The notes below the pieces were generated by a model. That model was not told the DNA's origin and did no database searches. It saw only the letters and a list, made by a program, of their open reading frames with translations. A program made the translations under genes and the position numbers. Of a stretch of 64,000 nucleotides of DNA, positions 21,276 through 33,564 are shown in pieces (positions within the stretch are counted from its first letter, which is position 1; every line of letters starts with the position of its first letter). Origin of the DNA: Dermatophagoides farinae. Its lineage: Eukaryota > Arthropoda > Arachnida > Sarcoptiformes > Pyroglyphidae. Location: NCBI RefSeq assembly GCF_024713945.1, contig NC_134678.1, positions 1-64,000 of the forward strand, read 5' to 3'.

Positions 21276-22342
21276 TAACCTTTCATTTGCGTAAATTTGG
21301 ACAACATGCTCTCGAACCTGTCAGCTTCTTGTTCGGTAGTAATGTTTGGCTGCTCGTCGTCACCAGGCTGATGACATGTAGAGCTTGATGCAAGACCACT
21401 ATTCGTCGAGCATTTCAATGTTTCATCACCACCGCAATGCAGCCTATTGATCTGTGTGATGAGCGTATCGCTTGATCCAGATGATATGATGTTGTATGAT
21501 GAGGAATGTTTCTCTAAGCAACAAAACAAACATTACAATCACAAACAATTTATATATGACACTTATATTTACAGACCTTTGTAGTTGAGATTGGGCCAAA
21601 CATATGCCTGGATGACCTTGTATAATCGTTCAAAGCTATCCTGTTCACGCAATTCATCCGCATCACTTTGTTCAGCAATATGGTGGTCGTCGGGTGCCAG
21701 CTCGACTAGCTCGAATCCTTTATCGATGCAATAGTTTTGAATGTCTATCCGTCGAACAACACCTTGTTCGCTGGCATTCTCACAGGAAAGAATCCTGATT
21801 GCACAGTTCTCCATCAGATCAATGTACTCGGTCCATTTGTCCAGATTGTTGAGACAATGTTCATCATTGTTGTCCATATAGATTATGATGCCGTGAATGT
21901 AATCATAAAATCGATCCGGCAATTCGAGCGGCTCATTCAGTTCGACTAGATAGATTTGAGTGGTATAATACTTGTTATCCAGCATGGCACAGTGACACTG
22001 AATCGGTGCAATCTTTTTGGCTCCCAGGTCCAGATTATTGCTATCGAAACGCAACGTTTTCTCGCCATTCTCGAGAACCGGTCGAAATTCGAGATTTGAT
22101 TTGTCTATCGAATTTTCAATGATTCCTGAAGAAAATTGAAATCACCATTTTCATTCATCACCAAATTCAATAATAAAATATTGACATTTACTTTTGATCC
22201 AATCGGATGATGACAATTTGGACGTAGAACTGACGACCAGTATGCCTTGAAATAGATTCTCATCCAGATGGCTGAACATTAACGAATCGTGCATTTCGCT
22301 GGATTGATTCATCAATTCACCAAAAGCGACAAAAATAATCAT
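21072..22342 (-). CDS. AAGAB: Alpha- and gamma-adaptin-binding protein p34
   Basis: Four exons, 22192-22342, 21577-22125, 21280-21513 and 21072-21214, give 358 residues (human 315). AAGAB is a cytosolic chaperone for AP-1 and AP-2 adaptor assembly. The N-terminal GTPase-like half contains the DNKYYTTQIYLVEL block seen in the family. The middle ends in RLYKVIQAYVWPNLNYK. The C-terminal hallmark is the ESMLSKFTQMK segment followed, across the last intron, by RKRYAEQVAIAFWNSI and an acidic end. The start is uncertain: 22342 is the first in-frame ATG, and ATGs at 22312 and 22294 would also place the conserved beta-strand ILVVSSTS near the N-terminus. ARPC1 ends 341 nt upstream on the same strand. 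Confidence 0.9.
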
Positions 22343-22683
22343 TCGCAGCTCACACACAAAATCGAATCTGATGGACAATTTTTGTCAACAAACCACTCTT
22401 CTCACTGTAATGAATATACTTTACTTTAATTCAAACGCCATCTACTGCAAATTGACAAAGCAAAAATTGTATTTATACATTGTAAGTGTGATGGAATTTT
22501 TTTTTGTTTGGCTGCAAAGAATACACATGTCTGTGGGGATATAGCAAGGCACATTTGAGATGGGTGAAAAAAATCATCTAATCTCTGTGTGTGTTTGTGT
22601 ACATACAACTAATTCAATGATCAAGGAGATAATATATTGATGCAATGATGAGAGAAATTGAAACACAACATCTCATGGAACAC

Positions 22684-24220
22684 TCATTTGATTTTCATGT
22701 TGGCCAACGAAGATTCAATCGACTAAAAGAAATATACAACATTAATATCCAATGTGTGTTTGTGGTGTTTGCTTGATCCAATCTTACCTTGAGATCCCAA
22801 ATGACCATTTTGCCGTCAACGCCGATGGTCGATATTTGCTCGGTTTTCCTTAGTTTCGAATCGAAATCCGAATAGAGACGAACCTCGAGTATGGTGTTCT
22901 GGTGGACCGTATCGAGCATCGTGTTTGACACGGTATTCTCGACCAATGCACGCTTGTCCATATCACGAAATTTTCTCATTGCACTGCATTCATTCATTCA
23001 TTGATTAATAAATAAATTGAAATTCAATGAAAAGCAACACTCACCTGAAACCGTCGGCTTCTCTCTTTGTCGATTTATCAATTTTGGCCAGAAATCGAAT
23101 TTCGCCGCTATAATCATCGTAGCAGTAGAGCATGGGACAGCAATCATGACCCTGGTTTTAATCATTGCATTAGCATTCCATATTCACCAAACGTAATGAA
23201 ATTGAAACTTACCGCTGTGACGAGCAGATTGTCCGAACACCAAACGCACGATAGGAATGGCAAAAATGTGGTTCGCACGTTGATCGGATGCATGCTTTTA
23301 CGAGAATCGACCACCGAAACACTTGAATCATGAGACACCCAAGCCAATCGAGTACCGTCGGGCGAAAAAGCCACACAATGAACCCAGCCTCCTAGAACCA
23401 ACAATGATTGATGAACAACAGTCAATAATCAACAACAACAACAAACCTCCGCCTTGTGACGAGTGAAATTCGGCCAACATTGTGCCGATATCTGTTTTTC
23501 CATTCCACGTGGCTTTCACTTCATCAGCATTGATTGAATTATCCACGTCACGGACATAAGCTGTGAATACTCGCGTCCGGAAATCGGTAGAACCACATGC
23601 CAACAGGGCATTGTTTGGATGCCAATCAATACTTGTTACCGTTGATTTTATCGATTTTTTTATGTGTTTGCTCACCCACCAGTCATTTTGTTCTTCAAAG
23701 TAACAGACCGATATCAGTTTCGCACCACAACCAACAGCTAACTTGTCCTCCTTGGGTGACCACCGAACACAAGTCGCAGCCCGATTTATACGAAGTAAAA
23801 CCAACGTCGGCTTCCATACGCCATCCACCAGCGTCCAAACGTAGCCGTTCCGGTCCTTGGGACAATTGTGGTCAGACAATCTCACAAACAGTCATACACA
23901 CACACACACACACAGAATACTTACGGCCGAACAGGTCACGATTCGATTTGTTCGTTTGGCCCAATCAATACTGGTCACTCGAAGATCATGTTGGCCCAAA
24001 GAACTATTCAGATTCCATTTGCCACCACCTTCTTTGTGATAAATGTGCACTTCATTATTGTTTGGCGATACGGCCAATTCTGTAATTACAAAAAACCGTT
24101 AGCTTATTAAATATTAAAAAAAATTCATTATTAAAGTCACTTACTGTCTTTGTTTGAATTGAACGCGTGAGAAGTGATTGGCTGGACGCCGAACGTGTGA
24201 ATTTCACTGTTACTCATCAT
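22684..24220 (-). CDS. ARPC1: Actin-related protein 2/3 complex subunit 1
   Basis: WD40 beta-propeller subunit of the Arp2/3 complex, which nucleates branched actin. Seven exons, 24145-24220, 23925-24079, 23447-23855, 23213-23391, 23045-23151, 22788-22983 and 22684-22722, total 386 residues (human about 370). Nearly every family block is present: [105 protein letters not shown] and IWDLKSIESS. The N-terminus ([20 protein letters not shown]) fits the usual start, and two successive ATGs are available. The start codon lies 608 nt head to head from the CutA gene. Confidence 0.97.
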
Positions 24221-24828
24221 CTATTAATACGATACGACGATCGATCCAGGATTCTTCACTAAATCGTATGACTTGATTAACAATCCAAATAAACACACAC
24301 ACAACAGCAGCAACAACAGTAGTTAGTGACGTAAACAAATGGGATTGACAGGAAAAGCGAGATATATGAGATGGCGAAACCACCAAACAATGATTGCATG
24401 CAGTAACTGTTACTGCTGTGACACATCAATGTAATGGCCAATTTAAGCTCAAAAGATGTTCACATTACGCCCGATCAACACTAATAACTCACCACCAACG
24501 CCGACAACAACAAAGATTCTTTTCGACAACCAAAAGTCAATGAATCACGAACAAACTGAACTACGCCCACCAGATGGATTACCGGTGTTGGGAACTAATC
24601 TTTTTTTTTCTGTAAAGACAAAGATGATGATGATCAAGACTCATTCATCACTAAACACACTACACATACGCATGCGCGCCACGAAGGGTGAGGTCCACCC
24701 CCCACTAAAACATATGATATCCATTCATAGAAAACGTATGGCCATGGGATTTGAATCCAATTATCCAATTAACCCATTTAAAGGAATTATTATTATTATT
24801 ATAACAATTAATTAGCCCAGATGTATAA
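24221..24828. promoter_or_regulatory. Shared upstream region of ARPC1 and CutA
   Basis: A 608-nt interval between two divergent start codons, so promoters of both genes must lie here. It has no convincing ORF. No core promoter motif is identified with confidence. Confidence 0.4.
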
Positions 24829-25372
24829 ATGGAAATCGTAATCGTAGAGCACACAATCAAAGAGATGGCAGCCGAATTTTCCATCCTCTATGTGACCTTT
24901 CCAAACATGGAAATGGGCAGGAAAATCGCTCAGTAAGTTTCGACATTTCATTCCATCATCAACTATCCATTCATTGATTACCCATCAAAGTGAACTTTTA
25001 GAAAAGCGATTGGCTTCTTTCATCAATCTGATCCCTTCGGTGATGACCATGTATCATGAAGCGGAAAATGTGGCTGCAACCAAAATCAAAACCACCAAAA
25101 ACAAACAAACAGAACAAATCGATGCAGAGATTCTGATGATGGCCAAGATTCGTTCGACGTTGGCACCGAAAATCCTAGATTTGATGGATCGATTGCATCC
25201 ATATGACCTACCCGAAATGTATACCGTACGAGTAGGTATCATTATCATCATCATTCAATATATAGTGCACTAATACTACTCACACCATTCATCATCATAT
25301 GTCTCGTAGATCGATCAAATGAATGGCACATTACGGGACTATTTGGATGCCAATTTGGCCAGAAACATTTAA
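24829..25372 (+). CDS. CUTA: CutA divalent-cation-tolerance homologue
   Basis: Three exons, 24829-24932, 24991-25231 and 25310-25372, give 135 residues. CutA proteins are small ferredoxin-like trimers; animal forms are linked to acetylcholinesterase processing, bacterial ones to copper tolerance. Family features seen are FSILYVTFPN (first strand), the ALxERRLASFINLIP-type helix (ELLEKRLASFINLIPSV), MMAKIRSTLAPKI and the hallmark HPYDLPEMYTVRI (usual HPYExPE). The usual YEWKGKI segment is changed to YHEAENV and is followed by a Lys/Thr-rich insertion. There is no signal peptide. ATG 24865 (MAAEFSILYV) is an alternative start. The gene is convergent with paxillin, with stop codons 158 nt apart. 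Confidence 0.93.
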
Positions 25373-25530
25373 CCAGTGACCAATTATTATTGTCCAATGT
25401 ACACATTAAACGTTCATAGTGTTGTTCACTTACTCGGTTATTATTTATTGTTAAAGGGCTTTATGTGTGTGTGTATGAGTCATTCTGTTATATCGTGATC
25501 CTAATTGGAAAAGGAAGGGGGCAAACAATG

Positions 25531-28500
25531 TCAGGCAAATAGTTTATCAAAGCACGAATGGCAATAAGGCTTTTCGTTGTGCTTTTTGAAGGTTCCTTTG
25601 TTTAATTGTTTCAGGCAAAACGAACAGGTAAAATGTTCCGGGTGATACTTCTGGAACATGGCTGTTATACAACGGCCCGTGATCGGCTGACGACATGATG
25701 CACACAGGTTACCTCGTTTGTCGTGATAATGTGGTTCACAGTAAGGTCGTCCCTCAAAATCGAAATAACTTTTGCCCTCGGTAAATGGCGATTTGCAGTC
25801 CTGCAACACACAACACAACATTCATGAATCAATTAGCACACGCACACACACACACACATACCCGGCATACAAAACAATCCTGGTGCCATTGGCCTCCCAA
25901 TGCGGTTACATAATTGTCCTCGATCGGTTTGGCACAACCCGAACATTTCGGCGCGAATAGTTTGAAAAAATCTTCTCGACAGTAAGCATTACCGGCCTTT
26001 TCATGATAGCCTTCATCACCGAAATTTTTGCCGCAATGCGAACAACAAAAGTGTTCCGGATGCCAGGTTTTATCCAATGCAGTGATACATCTCTGAATGA
26101 AAGAATCAATCAATCAATGAACAGTGGATGGCATAAAGCAACTCACATCATAGATGGGTTTATTGCAATAATGGCACTTGGGCGAAAACAAACGGTGATA
26201 ATCCTGTTCACAATAGGCAACACCATCTCGTTCGAAAAAGGTGCTATCACCGAGTTGTTGTTGACATTTGGCACAAACAAAATGTTCTGGATGCCATGTA
26301 GTGCCCAAAGCGGTAACCACTTGACCGATGATAGCACGACCACAAGCTTGACAATCACCTTTGGTCGCAGTGGACACACCTTGTTTGTTGAGGTCAATCT
26401 CTAGATTGCCAATCATTGAATCCAAATCAGCGCTTAGAATTGGCGCATATCCTTTGTTGGGCACCTGAATCTTTCCCAATGCCATGTAGTTGGCTTTGTT
26501 GGTGGTGGCCGTCGTTTTGATCTGGTTGAGCTGCAACGATCAAAACGATCGTGAGTGACACAAAGGTGACACAAAAAACAAACACTCACCTTAAAGTCGG
26601 ACAATGAGGCCATCAAATCGTCAAGTTCGCGGGTTGCATGCGATACAGGACCGTGACCGCCAGATGGTAACGGAACTTGAATCACTGGATTCTCATTCAT
26701 CTGAGCTTTCTGTGGTGTGATATTCACCAATTGTCGATTGTATTCGGAAACGGGCTCAATTCGAGCTTGTTGTGGCCGATTACCGCCGTCGTCATACATG
26801 ACTGTCGTAGTGCCTCCAACACCACCATTAATGCTAGGTTTGCTTCATATTACAAACACACACACACATACACACCCAATCAATGAAGAACAAGAACAAG
26901 AACATGAACGAGGCAAACTTACTTGTATGCTGATGATGATGATGATGGGGAAGTTGTTGCGTTTTGCAGATTGTACTCCAGATTTCTAATCAAATCATTC
27001 ACCTGATCACTGTCGGTCGAACGTTCTCTTTGTTGGCGAGAAGCGTTGCCATTCGTCAGATAAGGACTGGTAGCACCGTTCGTTATGGCTGTATTGTAAA
27101 CGAATGGGAAAAAAAGTATGGTAAAAATCCACAAGTCACAATCGATAATGAATAGTATATAAGGGGACAGGAAATGACGCCAGGACGCGGCGGCAACCAG
27201 AACCTTGAAAAGTGATCATCATCGTTTTTTGCAATGTCTTGTACGAAGCAAAAAAGCAGTTGTGTTGTTGAACGTAATGTGTGTGTGTGTATAACTGAAT
27301 GAATAAAATCATTGTCTGGATGGCTTGCTCATTTTTGTGCAATCAACAACCACACTTCCTACACTAAATAGCGATGACCATTTCGGGGATATGGTTGCAA
27401 AAACAAGAGTAGGCATCACTACACACACACGCACACACACAAGTGCACATAACACATGTGTCCATAAAAGGCAAAAATTCAAAAGCAAAGCAAAGCAAAC
27501 ATGCCTGCATTGGAATTGGCTTGCCGTTCCAAGCTTCTATTGTGGTGGTGGCCGTGGCGACCGGATTCGGCTGATGCTTTTCTACCATTAAGTTCATAGC
27601 TCAAACGGGCTGCATCCAAATCATCAAGCAAATTGTTAATCATGCTGATCTTTTCCGTTATGACATCAACATCGCCATCGGTCGAATTTGGTTGATTATG
27701 GTTGTTCTTGGTGGTCGTCGTCGTTGTCGTTGAATAGATACCTTCATAGATGGGTGATGTACCATTGCGTCCATTTATCGGTGCATAATCGTGATCGGCT
27801 GATCCTCTGGCTAACATTTGTTCATTCTGGTACAGAGGCTGTGTGTGTGTGTGTGAATGATCAACAGTTAGTAAGAGTAATCAAAGTAAAATAGTTGGAT
27901 TCTACATACTTCGTCGTTAACGTAATACTGGGGACTGTAGTGTTTGGCCACTTTGGCTGTACTGTAAGCTGGTTGTGAAGATATTGTCGGATCATGCGGT
28001 TTGCTCAGCTTCCACGTCCCACCGCCACTACCGCCAATCGGATGCGTCTTCAATGTGGATGTGGCTCGCTCCAAATCCTGTAGTAACGAATCTAAACATT
28101 GAACGTTTAATTAACAAACAGTGAGTGTGTGTCTGGTAAATTGACGAAAAAAAGTTTCCATCGGATAATATAAACAATCCATCACTCATCAAACACACAT
28201 CAAACACACATCAGACAGACAGACAGACAGACCTTGGATTCGTTCCATGCCTTTTTTCCGATACATTATTGATCAATTGATGATGATCACACGGAAGCAA
28301 ATGAACAACAAAAACAAACTTGGTCACTACTGCTCTGCCGACTCCAGGACCAATGTGCAAGTCCAGAGACAGAGATGAGATTAATGCTTTATGCACACAC
28401 AACCAAAGTCAAACGCAATTCTTTGCCCACCAAAAATAAGGTTGTATTCGATGGATTCACTGATGGTTATTGCCAGCCGATGTGCAAAATACACACACAC

Positions 28501-29249
28501 ACACACACATTCCTATCGGCCAAATGGCGGCAATAACGAACTACGAATGAATGATATTTCTCCAACAACAACAACAACTGTGAATTTCACATTCACTTTA
28601 ATTCTATTTATAGAATCCAACCTCTCTGAACACAAACACACACGCACACATCTCTCTTTTTCCCTGCCAAACTGTCTTTACAAATTAGCAACCATCAACA
28701 AATCATCAAACAACAACATCGATTGTATTAGATTCGTGGTAGAATGTGTGTACAACACCCATAAACCAAACAGGCATAGGGCGTCATTTTCCGATTCGAT
28801 TCGGGTATCGAAATTTCGGGTATTTTCCACCATATACCATAATCATCATTTTCACTTGCTTTTTGTTCTGATCTAACGGTCATCCTAAATCGATGAATGC
28901 ATGTTTGTATGTGTGGCAATAATCAAAGTGAAGCCTACATTTAATTGCCAAAATTGGATAGCTGTCAATGACGACTGAGCGAAGCATCAAGGCATTCTCA
29001 ATAATCAACAATTCAATTAGTTCAATCAATCACATCAACAGAGTTCTAAAGATTTGATGGCCAAATTTGACCGATACATTCATATAATAAATTCAAATTC
29101 ATTATATGAGTAATGAGCAAACATTGACAATTTGCTCTCGATTCGTTTGGGCAAACGTCCAAATAACCGAGCAGATGTTTGCCAATCATTCATTCATTCA
29201 TTCATACAGTTCAGAGAATTCGCAAGCTTGACTTACCCAAATCATCCAT
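25531..29249 (-). CDS. PXN: Paxillin
   Basis: Focal-adhesion scaffold. Eight coding exons, 29237-29249, 27910-28091, 27505-27838, 26923-27088, 26590-26833, 26147-26530, 25862-26092 and 25531-25800, total 607 residues. The first coding exon carries only 13 nt; across a 1,145-nt intron it forms the LD1 motif [16 protein letters not shown]. Further LD motifs are [42 protein letters not shown] (LD4, near-identical to vertebrates) and [18 protein letters not shown] (LD5). Four LIM zinc domains follow, the last ending in CHSCFDKLF. The intron between exons 3 and 4 (27089-27504) only keeps frame with a GC donor (CAG/GCATGT), so it appears to be a GC-AG intron. The long first intron holds CA repeats and could host an alternative promoter. 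Confidence 0.96.
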
Positions 29250-30363
29250 ATTCGTGAATACTACTCTATTAGTGAGGCAAAAACTTTTGTCACTTTGATG
29301 TGTTTTGAGTGTTGTCGGCCTCGAAATTTTCTCTCCCAAAATGATGACTACGATTATAGCTCACGGTCTCTGTTGATGTATGTTGTTGTCACATATGATG
29401 ATGGTGATGATGTGTTTTTACACAATCAACAACATTAACACGAACAAATTAAATTCTGAGATATGAGATAATCAATGTCCAAATCAATTGGATATCCAAG
29501 ATGGATGGTCAATTCGTTCAAACATACGATGCTCGCAATTTTCATTGTTTGCATATACGATTTTTGTAGTCTAGGAAACCAAAATCAAAATCAATGTACA
29601 ACGTATTTGAGCAATTACATAGTATTAGTATTAGCATACACACACACACACATATATATGTGAAAATAACAACAAGTTAACAAACACACTCAATGATGCC
29701 TTTTATTTGCTCATCTATTTGGTTTGATCATCATTGATTCACCGATTCACCACATGACGACAATTACAATGACCACTTGGACAGTTTTATCAATAATAAA
29801 AATTTGTCAAAACAAACAGTGTAGCCATCTAGCGTTGTTAGGCATGTTGTTAGACATTCAAACCGAACGATAACCAGTAAAGACGGTAAATGAGCTAACC
29901 CGTCCATGAAACCTTGATGTCGAATGTTGAAGGGAATGTTGTTCTCACCCAACCGAATGTTGCTATCCACTCTCGACATTGATAGAGTTGAACTTGTCCG
30001 ACGCCACAAACCGGAAAGACAAGATTATTGAATTTACATTGACCGTCGCCATCCTACGCACGCACCACAATATCTTTGACCAAATTTGGCTCAATACAAC
30101 TTCAGACAACCCGTCCCGACAATGCATGAGCAGATTTATTTATACCTGGCCTCATTTCAAGACGCCCACATACACCTATGTGTGTCATGATGAGAAAAAA
30201 GAAACATTTCTTTATTCAAGTAGATTATGATGATGATGATTAAACATTAGACAAACGAAATACGCGCTATGTGTGTGGTTGTGATTACAATGATGAGACA
30301 ATGCGCTAAAAAATGATCAATAACATCATGCTGTCAATTAGTAATGGGAAAGGGCTAATTAAT
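29250..30363. other. Interval between paxillin promoter and FET gene 3' end
   Basis: About 1.1 kb without a supported gene. It holds the paxillin promoter side, a (CA)n/(TA)n tract near 29638-29659 and short overlapping ORFs at 29764-30230 that resemble no family I know. The FET gene 3' UTR is at the right end. Confidence 0.4.
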
Positions 30364-32997
30364 TCAGTATGGCTTTGGTCGTCGGTCGCTCATCGGTGGA
30401 CCACGCATAGGTCCAAAATCGCCACGGCCACCACGTGGTGGACCACCACCACCACGCCCTCTCATTGGCGGCCGATTTCCGCCACGCATCGGTGGACGAT
30501 CACCAGGAGGACCACGCATTCCATGCGGACCCATTGGCGGTCCATCTCGTCGACCAGGTCCGCCGCCCATCATTGGAGGACCACCACCACCACCACGTCG
30601 ATCCATCGATGGAACAGGAACATCGCCCGGTCTTGGAGCTTTGCATCGATTACATTGATCCCGCCATGAAAAGTTGTTGTTGTTACAGCCAGGACAGCGC
30701 CAATCGCCTTGTCGAACGAAACCGTTATCTCGATTACGACCACCACCTCTATCACCACCACCACCGCCGCCGCCACCACGTGGTGGCCCTCCTCTTCCGC
30801 CGCGTCCACCTTTGTAATCACCACCTGCAGGCAATTTACGCTGGGCAAATTCCACGTTCAATATTTTCCCGGTTCCAGGCAATTCTTTGCCATGAAACCA
30901 TTGAATGGCCGATTTGGCTGTATGTGGATCTTCATAGGTTAAGGTAGCTTCGCCTTTTCCTTCTCCAGTTACTTTGTCGCGATAAATCCAAATCTTGTGT
31001 TTCTGCGATCTATCTGTCTATATATTTATGGTAATAAAAACAGACATGATTATTAGACATTTATTATCCACATCCAATGAGTGACACTTACCTTGATGAT
31101 ACCGATAGACCCAAAATGACTTGACAATTGATCTTCGGTCACGTCGAGTGGCATTCCCGAAATGAAAATTGTATCATTCTCGACATCGGTCGGTTGGGCC
31201 ATATAACCACCACCACCACCACTACCGACAGCCGATGGCGGAGGCGGCGGTGGTCCTCCATTTCGACCAGGGGGTGGAGGTCCAGCTTGATCAGGAAATT
31301 GAACAAGAATTAGTCAATTTAATCACCATAATTAGTTTCATCATGCATATCTTTCTGTTTGTTTCTCTCACTCTCTGCTTGTGTGTGTGTGTGTGTGTGT
31401 GTGTTTGTATGATTGTGAAAACTACACAATGTCAACAATCAACCCATTCACAGTGATGGTAGTTGTAAATTAAACCGAATGATCATGATAAACCATAATT
31501 GCATAACATTGTTTACCTTTGAAACCACCTGGGCCTGAATTACGGCCACCACCCATTGGTCCACCTCTGTTTTTTCATGTGTCATTACACCAAGCACACA
31601 CACAATACACACCACGTCATCAAAATCATTTGATTGAACAATTGTCATTGATGTATTGATTGATAGATAGATAGATCCCGTTATGGATGTCATAAATAAA
31701 TAAATAGAGAGAGAGAGAGAAAAAAAGTTATGAAGATAAAACACACACAATTAGATTGACCATAATACACATAACATCAACACTGGTCATGTGTGTTTTG
31801 TTTTTGAAAACCCAGTTATATATACACCACAATTATTTAGTGAAATGAAGTGTGCCGCGTGTTTGATTACACTTGATTGATGATGTTATCACCGTGATGT
31901 TAAACATTGACCCAATTCAATACTCAAAATACACTTAATACCCGGACTGTGAAAGAGACGCAAGTTAGTTATAACAACAATACAAAGAGAATCAGACGAC
32001 ATACATGTCAATTTGATAAATACCTTTGTGTAAACAAACAAAACATATTCTTCTATATGGCAATCAACAGCCAAACACTCTTTTTTCTTGATTGACAAAT
32101 GAACCTTTTCAATGAACCCAAGTGTGATTGATTCATCTTCATAGAGACAACAACTGTCGTTCATATTCTCGCAGTGTAAGTGGTAATTTCAAAAACCCAT
32201 GTCCAGTTATAATGTTTGAAATAGAATTTACCTGAAATTTCCTGGACCAGGCGGTGGTGGTCCATTTGGTCCGCTAGGGGGAATTCCTCGATTCATGCCA
32301 TTGCCAGCGTATCCACCACTATAGCCATTTGGTCCTGATCCATAATTGGATTGAGGTCCAGGAGGAGGAGGGGGACCGCCACTTGGTTGCCATCCTACTG
32401 CTTGTGCATTTGGTGCGTTCGGACCTTGTGGTGCATTTCCATATTGAGCCTGATATGGTGCTGGTGGTTGTGCTGGATTTGGATTCGAACCAGGTTGACT
32501 TTGGTAATAAGTGTTGGCGCCATAAGCTTCCGATCCAGTAGCGGCTCCATATCCAGTAGATGCAGGTGGTGGTGGTTGTGGAACAGCATTCGATGCTGCA
32601 TTGGGTGGTGCAACATTAGCATTTGCAGCTTGTGCATACCCCATATATGCCTGTTGTTGGTTTTTCGTATCTATTTTGTGTCAAAATGATATCGGTCAGC
32701 AACATGGTCAATGGTCATCATATCATCATTACCGTAAGATGGCTGAGTTGTTGTATACGAAGAATATTGATCCGAAGTGGGTGCATGTTGTGGATATGAA
32801 CTGCCGTATGGATTGTTGGCACCTGTTCCATATGCAGGAACTGCATTAGCTGCCGTACCTTGTGGGGGTGGCGGTGGTTGACCGGCTGGATTCGAGTAAT
32901 ATCCAGCGGTTGCAGGATAACCTCCATAACTAAACAGTAATCATCAGTATCAATATAAAAATCCATGCGACAAACAAACTTACCCTGTGTTTTGCAT
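30364..32997 (-). CDS. caz: FET-family RNA-binding protein (FUS/EWS/TAF15, cabeza-like)
   Basis: Nuclear RNA/DNA-binding protein in transcription and splicing. Six exons, 32984-32997, 32733-32929, 32232-32670, 31517-31566, 31092-31285 and 30364-31017, give 515 residues. Residues 1-230 are a low-complexity Tyr/Gly/Gln/Pro prion-like region. An RRM spans about 271-355, beginning DTIFISGMPLDVTEDQLSSH and containing the FET-type lysine-rich loop. A RanBP2-type zinc finger lies at about 402-428 with Cys at 406, 409, 420 and 423 (C-x2-C-x10-C-x2-C). RGG/GGP-rich arms flank it, and the protein ends DRRPKPY, a PY-type nuclear localisation signal as in FUS. The first coding exon is only 14 nt. The start codon is 567 nt head to head from the FHA-repeat gene. 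Confidence 0.96.
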
Positions 32998-33564
32998 GAT
33001 GAACAAATCTAAATTGATAACGGAAAGAAAAAATTATCTGATTGAATTCGATTTAAGCAATTGCGATCATCTATTAATGAGAACTCGAGCGAAAATGAAA
33101 CAATGGAATGAAAACAACACATGAGCACATGAGCACAACGAACGAGTGGACTCGTCCGCCGTTCATGAACGACGTGCTCTTCATCAATATACCGTGGTAC
33201 TTCGGTTAATTTATATTGCCGAAAACCTAAACATTGCCATACTTTGGATATCTCAACAGGAAATTGTGTTGACATTCAACAATGAAAAAAAAAATTGAAA
33301 AATCGTCATATTCAAATTTACCAGTGAACTATGATAATCTCTCACAAGTCAGCAACAACATTACTAAGCAACAAACCATGATGCCACTATGTTTGAATGG
33401 GTAGGATAAATTCACTGTAATATAAAATTCATCATTTGGCGCGCTCATTTTGACCGTTGAATTGTATAAACACTGTGTGCGAAAATAGTAACTAGATCAC
33501 TAGATTTTGTTTGAATTTGTCATTGCGTCTATCACCAGACATTATCAATCAATCAATTTTCATT
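32998..33564. promoter_or_regulatory. Shared upstream region of the FET gene and the FHA-repeat gene
   Basis: A 567-nt interval between divergent start codons. It must carry the promoters and 5' UTRs of both genes. No clear TATA or initiator was assigned, and no coding region is seen. Confidence 0.4.

Noticed and set aside
24735-24755. tRNA T-arm-like GGATTTGAATCC
   Set aside because: No matching acceptor, D-arm or anticodon arm on either side.
29764-30230. Overlapping ORFs on both strands
   Set aside because: Neither continues through plausible splice sites nor resembles a known protein; not reported as a gene.
30364-31313. Several ORFs opposite the FET gene rich in His/Arg/Thr
   Set aside because: They are shadows of the GC-rich RGG coding sequence.
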